DNA of 12,015 nt. It comes from an uncultured Stenotrophomonas sp. Its GTDB lineage: Bacteria > Pseudomonadota > Gammaproteobacteria > Xanthomonadales > Xanthomonadaceae. Location: contig CAMICU010000103.1 in the NCBI GenBank assembly GCA_946223375.1, forward strand, positions 1-12,015, written 5' to 3'. The notes under the pieces are model-generated. The model saw only the letters and a program-made list of their open reading frames with translations. It was not told the origin of the DNA and did not search any database. Shown one piece after another: positions 4,667 to 12,015 of this stretch (within the stretch, counting starts at the first letter, position 1; each line of letters begins with the position of its first letter). Made by a program: the position numbers and the translations under genes.

Positions 4667-6382
4667 TCAGCGCTTCAGGTGTTGGTTGCGGGCCTGCTGG
4701 TCGCCCATTGCGGCATCCAGCTGTGCTTTCAACTCGGCCTGCTGCACCTCGCCTTCCAGCACGAACACCTTGATGCCATGGGCCGGCACGTCGGTCTTCA
4801 AGGTGCGCCGCACGGTCAACGTGCCGCCGTCCAACGCGTCGCGCCATTGTCCGGCCTGCAGGTAACGGCTGACCTCGAACGAACGCGCTGCATCGCCCTT
4901 GTTGAGCAGCACCAGCACGGTCTGCGCGCGGTCGCCCTGCTGCAGCACCCGGTAGAACACCGCCTCCTCGCCGCGCAGCCGTTCGTTGACCTGCAGGCCC
5001 CGCTGCAACGCCGGGGTGGCCTGGCGCAGCCTGGAAATGCGCTGCAGCGGGCCGAAGATCGGACTGTCCGGTGCGGCGTCGATACGCTGCTGGCCGAAAT
5101 AGGCGCGGTTGCCGGCATGCTCGGCGCGGCCGCGCATGAAGCCGGTCTCCGAGCCGTAGTACAGCACCGGGATGCCGCGTGCGGTGAACAGCCAGTTGTG
5201 CGCGTCGATGAAGCCGGCATCGGTCGCGTCCAGGCGCGCCATGTCGTGGTTGTCGTAGAAGCTCATCAGCTCGTACGGATTGGCGTACGGGCCGCCGGTC
5301 AGGTGCAGTGGCTCGGCCAGGGTTTCAAAGCCCTTGCCGGCGATGCCGAAGGTCTGTTCCAACGCGCCGCGCAACGGGAAATCCAGCACGCTCACGTTGG
5401 CATTGGACGGCCAGGTGTGCTCGGCGATGCTCGCCGCGTTGTAGTCGAACGCTTCGCCGAACATGAACATGCCCGGATGTTCAGCGCGGATGCGTTTGAC
5501 GAAGGCATGCCACCACGGATGCGGTAGCCAGCCGATGGTATCGATGCGCAGCGCATCCACCCCTTGTGCAGTCCACTGCAGGTAGGCGCCCACCAGATAA
5601 TCCATCACCGCCGGATTGTCCTGGTTGAAGTCGGACAGTTCAGCCAGGTTGCCATCGAAGATCGAGCCGTCCTTGCTGTCGACCGGACCGATGTTGTTGT
5701 AGAACGCGTGCAGCGGGTTGTGCTTCGGATCCAGCTTCTGCGGTGGCAGGTTCTGGTGGTCGGCGATCAGCGTTCCGTCCTTGTCGAAGATCTGGCCGAA
5801 CTGCGGCTGCCGCGTCGGCATGGTCCAGGCCGGCGAGCCGTGGTTGCCGACGATGTCCAGCACCACCTTCAGGCCTGCGCCATGCAGGCCCTTGGTCAAC
5901 CCCGCGAAGTCCAGGTCCTTGCTGGGCAGGTGCTCATCGAGCTTGTAGAAGTTGATGCCCCAGTAGCCGTGGTAGCCGGTCTTGCCGCGATCGGTCAGCG
6001 TGCTGGTACAGCTGATCGCCTTGCTGCCGGTGAACGCCTCGTCCGGGTTGTCGATGATTGGCGTGATCCATACCGCGCCGAAGCCGAGGTTGCGGATGTA
6101 CTGCGCATTGTCGAGCACGCCGCGGAAGTCGCCACCGAGGTAGCCGATGTTGCCGTCCACCTTGTCCGGGCACGGCACCGGGATATCGAAGGTGCGATGC
6201 GTTCCGCCCTGGTCGCGATGATCGTTGGACGGGTCGCCGTTGACGAAGCGGTCGGTGACCACGAAGTACACCGCATCGCTGGCGAACGGCTCGGTGGTGC
6301 CCACATAGTCCGGGCGTGGCGCGGCCGTCGCATGGCCGGCCAGCAGTACCAGGGAAACAGCAACAGACAGCGCACCACGCAT
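4667..6382 (-). CDS. Exported alpha-amylase-type glycoside hydrolase (GH13)
   Basis: 571 aa. It is expected to cleave alpha-1,4 bonds in starch fragments or maltodextrins in the periplasm or outside the cell. Signal peptide 1-20 (MRGALSVAVSLVLLAGHATA|AP). All four GH13 signature regions are present: DIVGNH (176-181), GVDALRIDT with nucleophile D281, FMFGEAF with acid/base E310, and FYDNHD with stabiliser D380. C-terminal beta domain about 450-543. The last ~27 residues (545-571) are polar, Ala/Gln-rich and probably helical, an unusual tail for the family. The subfamily is uncertain: alpha-amylase, cyclomaltodextrinase or glucanotransferase activity cannot be told apart by eye. The ATG overlaps the transporter's stop by one base (TGATG), so translation is coupled. 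Open frame continues upstream of 6382, but that part lies inside the transporter gene and lacks a signal peptide at its start. Confidence 0.92.
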   Translation of the reverse strand: MRGALSVAVSLVLLAGHATAAPRPDYVGTTEPFASDAVYFVVTDRFVNGDPSNDHRDQGGTHRTFDIPVPCPDKVDGNIGYLGGDFRGVLDNAQYIRNLGFGAVWITPIIDNPDEAFTGSKAISCTSTLTDRGKTGYHGYWGINFYKLDEHLPSKDLDFAGLTKGLHGAGLKVVLDIVGNHGSPAWTMPTRQPQFGQIFDKDGTLIADHQNLPPQKLDPKHNPLHAFYNNIGPVDSKDGSIFDGNLAELSDFNQDNPAVMDYLVGAYLQWTAQGVDALRIDTIGWLPHPWWHAFVKRIRAEHPGMFMFGEAFDYNAASIAEHTWPSNANVSVLDFPLRGALEQTFGIAGKGFETLAEPLHLTGGPYANPYELMSFYDNHDMARLDATDAGFIDAHNWLFTARGIPVLYYGSETGFMRGRAEHAGNRAYFGQQRIDAAPDSPIFGPLQRISRLRQATPALQRGLQVNERLRGEEAVFYRVLQQGDRAQTVLVLLNKGDAARSFEVSRYLQAGQWRDALDGGTLTVRRTLKTDVPAHGIKVFVLEGEVQQAELKAQLDAAMGDQQARNQHLKR

Positions 6383-7863
6383 CACACCACCTCCGGACGG
6401 GACGGAACCCGCAGCACGCACAGGCCGGCGACGAACAGGCTGCAGCCGCCCAGCACCAGCACGTGCATCGGCACACCGCCCAGCCAGGTGCGCAGGGCAA
6501 AGCCCAGCGCACTGGCGGCGACCAGCTGCGGAATCACGATGAAGAAATTGAAGATGCCCATGTACACGCCCATCTTGCTGGATGGCACGCTGTCGGACAG
6601 CAGCGCGTAGGGCAGCGACAGGATCGAGGCCCAGGCGAAGCCGACCCCGACCATCGACAGCAGCAGCCATGTCGGGTCGCTGATGAACATCAGCGAGAGC
6701 AGGCCCAGCCCCCCCAGCCACAGATTGACCAGATGGCTCCAGCGCAGGCCCAGCACCCGCACCATCAGCGGAATCACCAGTGCGGCCAGCGCGGCGAAGC
6801 CGTTGTAGGCACCGAACAGCACGCCGACCCAGTTGGCCCCTTCGTTGTAGGCCGCCGACTGCGGATCGCTGGAACCGAAATGGGTCCCGGCGACCGCGGC
6901 GGTGGTGTAGATCCACATCGCGAACAGCGCGAACCACGAGAAGAACTGCACCCATGCCAGCCGGCGCATGGTGGTGGGCATGGTGCGCAGGTCACCGACA
7001 ATGGCGGCCAGCATATGCGTGCCCGGCAGTACCCGGGCCACCCCCAGCAGCAGCCCATAGGCCATGCACAGGCCGGCCAGCACGTACAGCATGCGGTCGC
7101 CCTGGCGCCACGCGATGAGTGCCGCGAGCAGCACGCCCAGCCCCAGCCAGCCGAGGATGTGGGCCGCGCGCGGCGGCCCGGCCAGCGGCGCGGCCGCATG
7201 CAGCGGCGACGGCGTGGCATCGTCGAAACTGGCCAGCTCGGCCGGCGAATATTCGCGGGTAGTGAACACGGTCCAGCTGATCGCGGCCAGCAGCACCACC
7301 GCACCGACGTAGAACGCATAGCGCACGGTGTCCGGCACCTGCCCCGGCGCGGCGGTGTTGGCCACGCCGAAATGGGCCAGCAGATACGGCAGCAGGCTGG
7401 CGACAATGGCGCCCACGCCGATGAAGAAGCTCTGCATCGCGTAGCCGCTGGGCCGCTGCCGCGGTGCGAGCTGGTCGCCGACGAACGCGCGGAACGGCTC
7501 CATCGACACGTTGATCGAGGCGTCCAGCACCCACAGCGTGCCGGCCGCGATCCACAGCGTCGGTGAGTTGGGCATCACCAGCAGGGCCAGCGTGGTCAGC
7601 ACCGCGCCCAGCATGAAGAACGGGCGACGACGGCCCCAGCGGGTCCAGCTGCGATCGGACAGGTAACCGACCACCGGCTGCACCAGCAGCCCGGTCAGCG
7701 GGGCGGCGATCCACAGCCCGGGAACGGCCTCCATCGAGGCGCCCAGCGTCTCGAAGATGCGGCTTGCATTGGCGTTCTGCAGCGCGAAGCCGAACTGGAT
7801 GCCCAGGAAGCCAAAGCACATGTTCCAGATCTGCCAGAACGACAACTGCGGTTTGCTTTTCAT
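6382..7863 (-). CDS. MFS sugar transporter, probable maltose/maltodextrin permease
   Basis: 493 aa inner-membrane protein with about 12 hydrophobic segments. It resembles the glycoside/sucrose-type cation symporters of the major facilitator superfamily: N-terminal 'SFWQIWNMCFGFLGIQFGFALQNANASRIFETLGA', then the cytoplasmic loop motif SDRSWTRWGRRRP (69-81). 'SINVSMEPFRAFVGD' and 'SLPYALLSDSVPSSKMGVYMGIFNFFIVIPQ' follow, the latter typical of this subgroup. It probably imports maltose or short maltodextrins with protons. Start ATG 7863 follows a GGAGGGGGG stretch about nine bases upstream. Its stop overlaps the amylase start, forming a two-gene operon. It diverges from the GH97 gene across 195 bp containing a LacI-type operator. 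A second open frame runs upstream from this gene through the whole GH97 region, but that is antisense and not real. The substrate is inferred from neighbours. Confidence 0.9.
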   Translation of the reverse strand: MKSKPQLSFWQIWNMCFGFLGIQFGFALQNANASRIFETLGASMEAVPGLWIAAPLTGLLVQPVVGYLSDRSWTRWGRRRPFFMLGAVLTTLALLVMPNSPTLWIAAGTLWVLDASINVSMEPFRAFVGDQLAPRQRPSGYAMQSFFIGVGAIVASLLPYLLAHFGVANTAAPGQVPDTVRYAFYVGAVVLLAAISWTVFTTREYSPAELASFDDATPSPLHAAAPLAGPPRAAHILGWLGLGVLLAALIAWRQGDRMLYVLAGLCMAYGLLLGVARVLPGTHMLAAIVGDLRTMPTTMRRLAWVQFFSWFALFAMWIYTTAAVAGTHFGSSDPQSAAYNEGANWVGVLFGAYNGFAALAALVIPLMVRVLGLRWSHLVNLWLGGLGLLSLMFISDPTWLLLSMVGVGFAWASILSLPYALLSDSVPSSKMGVYMGIFNFFIVIPQLVAASALGFALRTWLGGVPMHVLVLGGCSLFVAGLCVLRVPSRPEVV

Positions 7864-7959
7864 CAAGCGGTTCCCCCCTCCGGGAATCACGGATGCGATG
7901 TACGGGGCGCGGTGGCGCCGGGCCATGGTAGAGGGGCGGTGGCGGATGCGCATCGCCGG

Positions 7960-7973
7960 TGCATACGTATTCA
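7960..7973. promoter_or_regulatory. LacI-type operator in the divergent transporter/GH97 promoter region
   Basis: TGCATACGTATTCA, a 14-base near-palindrome (six of seven pairs match) with the central CG step usual for LacI-family sites. The identical sequence, inverted, lies upstream of the TonB receptor at 10310-10323. It is 96 bases from the transporter ATG and 85 bases from the GH97 ATG, so one bound dimer could control both directions. On the minus strand a TTGCCG hexamer lies just upstream, so the site would fall in the -10 region of a transporter promoter; that promoter is only a weak match. Confidence 0.72.
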
Positions 7974-8058
7974 GTGCTGCGACCGGCAATGACGCTGCGC
8001 ACCAACTGGAATAGTGGTTGCCTGCGTTCCGTACCTGCCTCCGGAGTTGATACCCGCC

Positions 8059-10125
8059 ATGGCCCTGCCCCGCCGCGCTTCCCGCGCGTACCGCTTGAAC
8101 TACGCGCTCGTCCTGCTGCTGGCCGGCCTGCCGGCCGCCCACGCCGCCGAACTGGCCCGTGTCAGCTCGCCCGGTGACGTGCTGACCGTCACCCTCGAAT
8201 CGCAGCATGAAGGGCGCCTGTCCTACCGGCTGGAACGCAACGGCGAGGCGGTGATCGCACCCTCGCGGCTGGGCTTCCTGCTCGACAGCGGCCGGCTGGA
8301 GCGCAACCTCGAGTTGACTGCACAGGCCCGCCGCAGCGTCGACGAAACCTGGGAGCAACCCTGGGGCGAGCGCCGCCTCACCCGCAACCACTACAACGAG
8401 CTGCGTGCCAGCTTCACCGAGAAGGCGGCCTCCAGCGTCGCGCACGGACGCCGCTTCGACGTGGTGTTCCGTATCTATGACGACGGCGTCGGGTTCCGCT
8501 ACGAGTTTCCGCAGCAACCGGCGATGCAGCAGGCCCGGATCAACGCCGAGCTGACCGAGTTCACGCCGGCCCGCCCGGCCACCGCCTGGTGGATCCCCGC
8601 CTTCGAGTGGAACCGCGAGGAATACCTGTACCACCGCACCCCGCTCAACCAGATCGGCACCGCGCAGACCCCGCTCACCCTGCGCAGCGACAACGGCCTG
8701 CACCTGTCCATCCACGAAGCGGCGCTGGTCGACTACGCCGGCATGAACCTGGCCCGCGGCGACGGCGATGTGCTGCGTGCGACCCTGACCCCGTCCAGCA
8801 ACGGCGCGCCGGTGGTGCGCACGCTGCCGTTCAACACGCCGTGGCGCACCGTACAGGTCGGCGCGCAGGCCGGCGACCTGGTCGAATCCAGCCTGATCCT
8901 CAATCTCAACGAGCCCAATGCCATCGGCGACGTGAGCTGGTTCACGCCGGCCAAGTACGTCGGGGTGTGGTGGTCGCTGCACCTGGAGACCGAGACCTGG
9001 GCGACCGGGCCCAAGCACGGCGCCACCACCGCCAACACCCGCCGCTACATCGACTTCGCCGCCGCCAACGGCTTCCGCGGGGTGCTGGTCGAAGGCTGGA
9101 ACCCGGGCTGGGACGGGGACTGGTTTGCCAATGGCTGGGGCTTCGACTTCACCCGCCCGACCGCCGACTTCGACCTGCCCGGCCTGGCACGCTACGGCGC
9201 CGGCAAGGGCGTGCACCTGATCGGCCACCATGAAACCGCCTGCGCGGTCAGCCACTACGAGCGCCAGCTGCCGGCCGCGCTGGATCTGTACGCACGCAAC
9301 GGCGTGGACGTGATCAAGACCGGCTACGTCTGCGATGCCGGCGACATCCAGCGCCAGGACGTCGCCGCTGGCCCGGTGGTGCGCGAGTGGCATGAAGGTC
9401 AGTGGATGAGCAACCACAACCTGCGCGTGCTCAAGCAGGCGGCGGACAGGCATATCGCGATCAACTCGCACGAGCCGATCAAGGACACCGGCCTGCGCCG
9501 TACCTGGCCCAACTGGGTCTCGCGCGAGGGCGCGCGCGGCATGGAGTTCAACGCCTGGGGCAACCCGCCCAACCCACCCGGCCATGAGGCCACGCTGGTG
9601 TTCACCCGCATGCTCGGCGGGCCGATGGACTACACCCCCGGCATCGTCAGCCTGAAGGGCCGCAACGGGCTGCCGCTGCGCAGCACCCTGGCCAAGCAGC
9701 TGGCGCTGTACGTGGTGCTGTGCAGCCCGATCCAGATGGTCGCCGACCTGCCCGAGCATTACGCCCAGCACCCGGGCGCGTTCCAGTTCATCAAGGACGT
9801 GGCGGTGGACTGGGAGGAAAGCCATGTACTCAACGGTGAGGTCGGCCAGTACGTGACGCTGGCGCGCAAGGCGCGCGGCTCCGACGAGTGGTTCATCGGC
9901 AGCGTCGGTGACGAGCAGCCGCACTCCCTGCAGGTCGCGCTGTCGTTCCTGGATCCGCGGCGCCGCTACCGCGCCGAGATCTACCGCGATGGCGACGGCG
10001 CCAACTGGGAGACCCGGCCATTCGCCTTCGTCCGCGAAACCCGCGAGCTGCACAGCACCGATACGCTGACGTTGCCGCTGGGCGCCGGCGGTGGCGCTGC
10101 GGTGCGGCTGGTGCCGGTGGACTGA
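8059..10125 (+). CDS. Exported GH97 alpha-glucosidase (SusB-like, inverting type)
   Basis: 688 aa. It releases glucose from the non-reducing ends of maltodextrins. Signal peptide 1-29 (basic N-terminus, ALVLLLAGLPAAHA|AE). N-terminal beta-sandwich about 30-270 (DVLTVTLES..., FDVVFRIYDDGVGFRYEFP), central barrel about 275-560, C-terminal beta domain to 688. Catalytic-site markers are E392 in IGHHET, E472 in NSHEP and E496 in GARGMEFN. The 24-residue spacing between the last two equals that between E508 and E532 of Bacteroides SusB, and HHE corresponds to its E439. The segment IKTGYV lacks the aspartate used as nucleophile in retaining GH97 enzymes, so an inverting alpha-glucosidase is expected. 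A GTG at 8014 opens the frame earlier, but only ATG 8059 puts a signal peptide at the N-terminus; GGAG lies twelve bases upstream, rather far. It probably acts in the periplasm with the GH13 enzyme. Confidence 0.93.
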   Translation: MALPRRASRAYRLNYALVLLLAGLPAAHAAELARVSSPGDVLTVTLESQHEGRLSYRLERNGEAVIAPSRLGFLLDSGRLERNLELTAQARRSVDETWEQPWGERRLTRNHYNELRASFTEKAASSVAHGRRFDVVFRIYDDGVGFRYEFPQQPAMQQARINAELTEFTPARPATAWWIPAFEWNREEYLYHRTPLNQIGTAQTPLTLRSDNGLHLSIHEAALVDYAGMNLARGDGDVLRATLTPSSNGAPVVRTLPFNTPWRTVQVGAQAGDLVESSLILNLNEPNAIGDVSWFTPAKYVGVWWSLHLETETWATGPKHGATTANTRRYIDFAAANGFRGVLVEGWNPGWDGDWFANGWGFDFTRPTADFDLPGLARYGAGKGVHLIGHHETACAVSHYERQLPAALDLYARNGVDVIKTGYVCDAGDIQRQDVAAGPVVREWHEGQWMSNHNLRVLKQAADRHIAINSHEPIKDTGLRRTWPNWVSREGARGMEFNAWGNPPNPPGHEATLVFTRMLGGPMDYTPGIVSLKGRNGLPLRSTLAKQLALYVVLCSPIQMVADLPEHYAQHPGAFQFIKDVAVDWEESHVLNGEVGQYVTLARKARGSDEWFIGSVGDEQPHSLQVALSFLDPRRRYRAEIYRDGDGANWETRPFAFVRETRELHSTDTLTLPLGAGGGAAVRLVPVD

Positions 10126-10460
10126 CCCAGGACGCTGCGCAGGAACGGCCCCGGCCACGTGGCTGACCCGACCGATCTGCAAGGACGGACCGCAACTCCA
10201 GATGGCCGCTGGCCGCGGTGGCAATGGCTTCGCGGCCGTGGCCGCGCCTGCGGGCATCGCTCGCCTGCCGGAAGCGTTTTCAGCCCCAATCCGCCACCGC
10301 GAAACCCATTGAATACGTATGCAGGACGATTCCGCGACGTTGCCTGCTGATTACCATGCGAGACATGCCGCAGGCGACCGTATCGCATCGCGGACAGGTG
10401 CACGGAGAACACTCCGGCACGGAAAAAACACAATCCGACGACATTACCTGGGAGGGGAGA
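10126..10460 (+). other. Intergenic region between GH97 and the TonB receptor
   Basis: 335 bases without a recognisable gene. Past the GH97 stop, the GC-rich hairpins GGCCGCG (10211-10217)/CGCGGCC (10231-10237) and CGCGGCC-GT-GGCCGCG (10231-10246) compete for the same bases. Neither has a U-tract, so termination here is uncertain. The LacI-type operator follows at 10310-10323, then a 137-base stretch to the receptor start, which is presumably the promoter and leader. I found no convincing -35/-10 pair. Confidence 0.55.
10310..10323. promoter_or_regulatory. LacI-type operator upstream of the TonB receptor
   Basis: TGAATACGTATGCA, the exact reverse complement of the 7960-7973 site; the match extends to a TG one base beyond (on the minus strand). 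It lies 137 bases before the receptor ATG. Relative to transcription, this copy has the same orientation towards the receptor as the other has towards the transporter gene. This implies the receptor has its own regulated promoter and is not only read through from GH97. Confidence 0.72.
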
Positions 10461-12015
10461 ATGTTGAACACCAAGCGCAATCTGTTGAGCGTGGCGCTCG
10501 CATCCGCGATCACGCTGACCACCACCGGCGTGCAGGCGCAGACCACCGACGAGGACAGCAAGGCCAAGAACCAGGCCGAAGCGACCAATCTGGACACCGT
10601 GACCGTCACCGGCATCCGCCGCGGCATCGAGAGCGCCATCTCGGTCAAGCGTGACTCCAGCTCGATCGTCGAGGCCATCTCGGCCGAGGACATCGGCAAG
10701 CTGCCGGACGTGAGCATCGCCGAATCGATCGCCCGCCTGCCCGGCCTGGCCGCCCAGCGTGTCGCCGGCCGCGCCCAGGTGATCAGCGTGCGCGGCCTGT
10801 CGCCCGACTTCGCCACCACCCTGCTCAACGGTCGCGAGATGGTCAGCACCGGCGACAACCGCAGCGTCGAATTCGACCAGTACCCGTCGGAGCTGATCAG
10901 CGGCGTCACCGTCTACAAGACCCCCGACTCGGGCCTGATCGGCCAGGGCCTGTCCGGCACGCTGGACATGCAGACCGTGCGTCCGCTCAGCTACGGCGAC
11001 CGCGTCATCGCCCTCAGCGGCCGCTACCAGAAGAACTCCCTCGGCGAAGCCGCCGGCGAAGACCCGTACGGCAACCGCATCAACGCCAGCTTCGTCGACA
11101 AGTTCGCCGACGACACCGTCGGCCTGGCGATCGGCTACTCCCACTCGGAGATGTCCAAGCAGGAGAACCAGGTCGGCCTGTACGAGCCGTGGCAGCAGGT
11201 CGGTGACAACTGGCGCCCGGGCGTGGCCGCCGGCACCTACTATTCCGACGGCATCAAGGCGCTGCGCCGCACTGGCCATTCCAAGCGCGACGGCGTGATG
11301 GCGACCCTGCAGTTCCGCCCCAACAACGCCTGGACCAGCACGCTGGACGCGTTCTACACCAAGGCCAAGGAATACGACACCGCCAACCAGATGGAGATCC
11401 ACCTGGGCGACTACAACGGCGGCTATGGCCGGCTGGATGTCACCGACGTGGTGGTCAACGGCAACGGCAGCTTCGTCAGCGGCACCGCGCACAACGTCTA
11501 CCCGCTGGTGCGCGGCATGTACAACCACCGCGAGGACAGCATCAAGGCGCTGGGCTGGAACAACGAATTCAATTTCGACGGCGTCCGCGTGGTCGCCGAT
11601 GTCAGCTGGTCCAAGGCCGAGCGCGACGAGATCAACCTGGAGAACAACCTGCAGCTGCTGCCCGCGCCGCAGCTGGATTCGGTCACGGTCAACTACGGTG
11701 GCGGCGGCTTCCCGCAGTTCACCCCGGGCCTGGACTACTCCGACTACAGCAAGCTGTATCTCACCAACACCATCTATGGCTCGGGCTACGGCAAGACCCC
11801 GCATGTGGACGATGAACTGAAGGGCTTCAAGCTGGTCGCCACCTTCCCGGTGCCGGACGGCTTCAACTGGTTCTCCGACTTCGACGTGGGCGTGAACTAC
11901 GCCGACCGCAGCAAGAACAAGACCCAGGCAGAGGGCAACATCAACCTCGGTGCGCAGGGCGTCACCAGCATCGCCGGCGACCTGCAGTACAAGCCGGTCA
12001 ACCTCGGCTTCGCCG
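10461..12015 (+). CDS. TonB-dependent outer-membrane receptor, probable maltodextrin uptake (truncated by window edge)
   Basis: 518 complete codons are visible with no stop; such receptors are usually 800-1,000 aa, so roughly the last third or more is missing. Energised by TonB-ExbB-ExbD, they carry substrates too large for porins across the outer membrane. Signal peptide 1-26 (MLNTKRNLLSVALASAITLT..., VQA|Q). TonB box region LDTVTVTG at 44-51. Plug domain about 55-178 (SIVEAISAEDIGKLPDVSIAESIARLPG, ISVRGL, LLNGREM, VEFDQYPSELISGVTVYKTP, SGTLDMQTVRPL), then the first strands of the barrel. The plug motifs are those of the Xanthomonas/Caulobacter receptor group, which includes the maltose receptor MalA of Caulobacter. 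The start is set by GGAGGGGAGA directly before the ATG. Substrate is inferred from the neighbouring glycosidases and shared operator. Confidence 0.92.
   Translation, partial: MLNTKRNLLSVALASAITLTTTGVQAQTTDEDSKAKNQAEATNLDTVTVTGIRRGIESAISVKRDSSSIVEAISAEDIGKLPDVSIAESIARLPGLAAQRVAGRAQVISVRGLSPDFATTLLNGREMVSTGDNRSVEFDQYPSELISGVTVYKTPDSGLIGQGLSGTLDMQTVRPLSYGDRVIALSGRYQKNSLGEAAGEDPYGNRINASFVDKFADDTVGLAIGYSHSEMSKQENQVGLYEPWQQVGDNWRPGVAAGTYYSDGIKALRRTGHSKRDGVMATLQFRPNNAWTSTLDAFYTKAKEYDTANQMEIHLGDYNGGYGRLDVTDVVVNGNGSFVSGTAHNVYPLVRGMYNHREDSIKALGWNNEFNFDGVRVVADVSWSKAERDEINLENNLQLLPAPQLDSVTVNYGGGGFPQFTPGLDYSDYSKLYLTNTIYGSGYGKTPHVDDELKGFKLVATFPVPDGFNWFSDFDVGVNYADRSKNKTQAEGNINLGAQGVTSIAGDLQYKPVNLGFA

Noticed and set aside
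6383..6955. Upstream extension of the amylase frame
   Set aside because: It overlaps the transporter gene in another frame, while a signal peptide begins exactly at the 6382 ATG.
10211..10246. Intrinsic terminator after GH97
   Set aside because: The GC-rich stems are good, but no run of T follows, so I list them only as structure in the intergenic region.
6382..10257. Minus-strand open frame of 1,291 codons
   Set aside because: Only the part from 7863 down is the transporter. The upstream 800 codons are antisense to the GH97 gene and resemble no protein. It is an artefact of GC-rich codon use, not a fusion.
9981..11804. Minus-strand open frame of 607 codons opposite the TonB receptor
   Set aside because: It is antisense to a receptor with clear plug motifs; the Val/Gly/Ala-rich translation has no recognisable domain.

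Overview
This window looks like a chromosomal segment from a Lysobacteraceae (Xanthomonadaceae) gammaproteobacterium, most likely Stenotrophomonas or a close relative. The signs are high GC, an SSB with a glycine/glutamine-rich linker and a DFADDDIPF tip, a TonB-dependent receptor of the Xanthomonas/Caulobacter type, and short GC-rich REP-like hairpins between genes. The genus is inferred from protein resemblance recalled from memory, not from a search.

Left part (1-2765). The minus strand carries the 5' end of an exported DUF11-like cell-surface protein that runs off the left edge. After a gene-free stretch of about 470 bases come ssb, with a strong intrinsic terminator, and a DUF2239 gene, both on the minus strand. 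A small, divergent GIY-YIG-type protein is read the other way. The DUF2239 and GIY-YIG genes share about 80 bp that can be read as two face-to-face promoters using the same bases.

Middle and right (2846-12015). This is a maltose/maltodextrin utilisation locus. In order it holds a LacI-family regulator (+), a small SseB-family protein (-), an exported GH13 alpha-amylase (-), an MFS sugar transporter (-) translationally coupled to the amylase, a divergent exported GH97 alpha-glucosidase (+), and a TonB-dependent receptor (+, truncated by the right edge). A likely scheme is that the receptor brings malto-oligosaccharides across the outer membrane. The two exported glycosidases then trim them, and the MFS protein carries the product across the inner membrane. 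The LacI protein is the obvious candidate repressor. An identical 14-base near-palindrome lies in the divergent transporter/GH97 promoter region and again upstream of the receptor, which ties the three transcription units together.

Repeats: an inverted pair of REP-like hairpins follows the LacI gene, and two copies of a different GC-rich hairpin separate the SseB-like gene from the amylase. I saw no tRNA, rRNA, CRISPR array, insertion sequence or prophage gene. Nothing here is clearly a new kind of system. The most informative unexplained signals are the shared operator and the overlapping divergent promoter.
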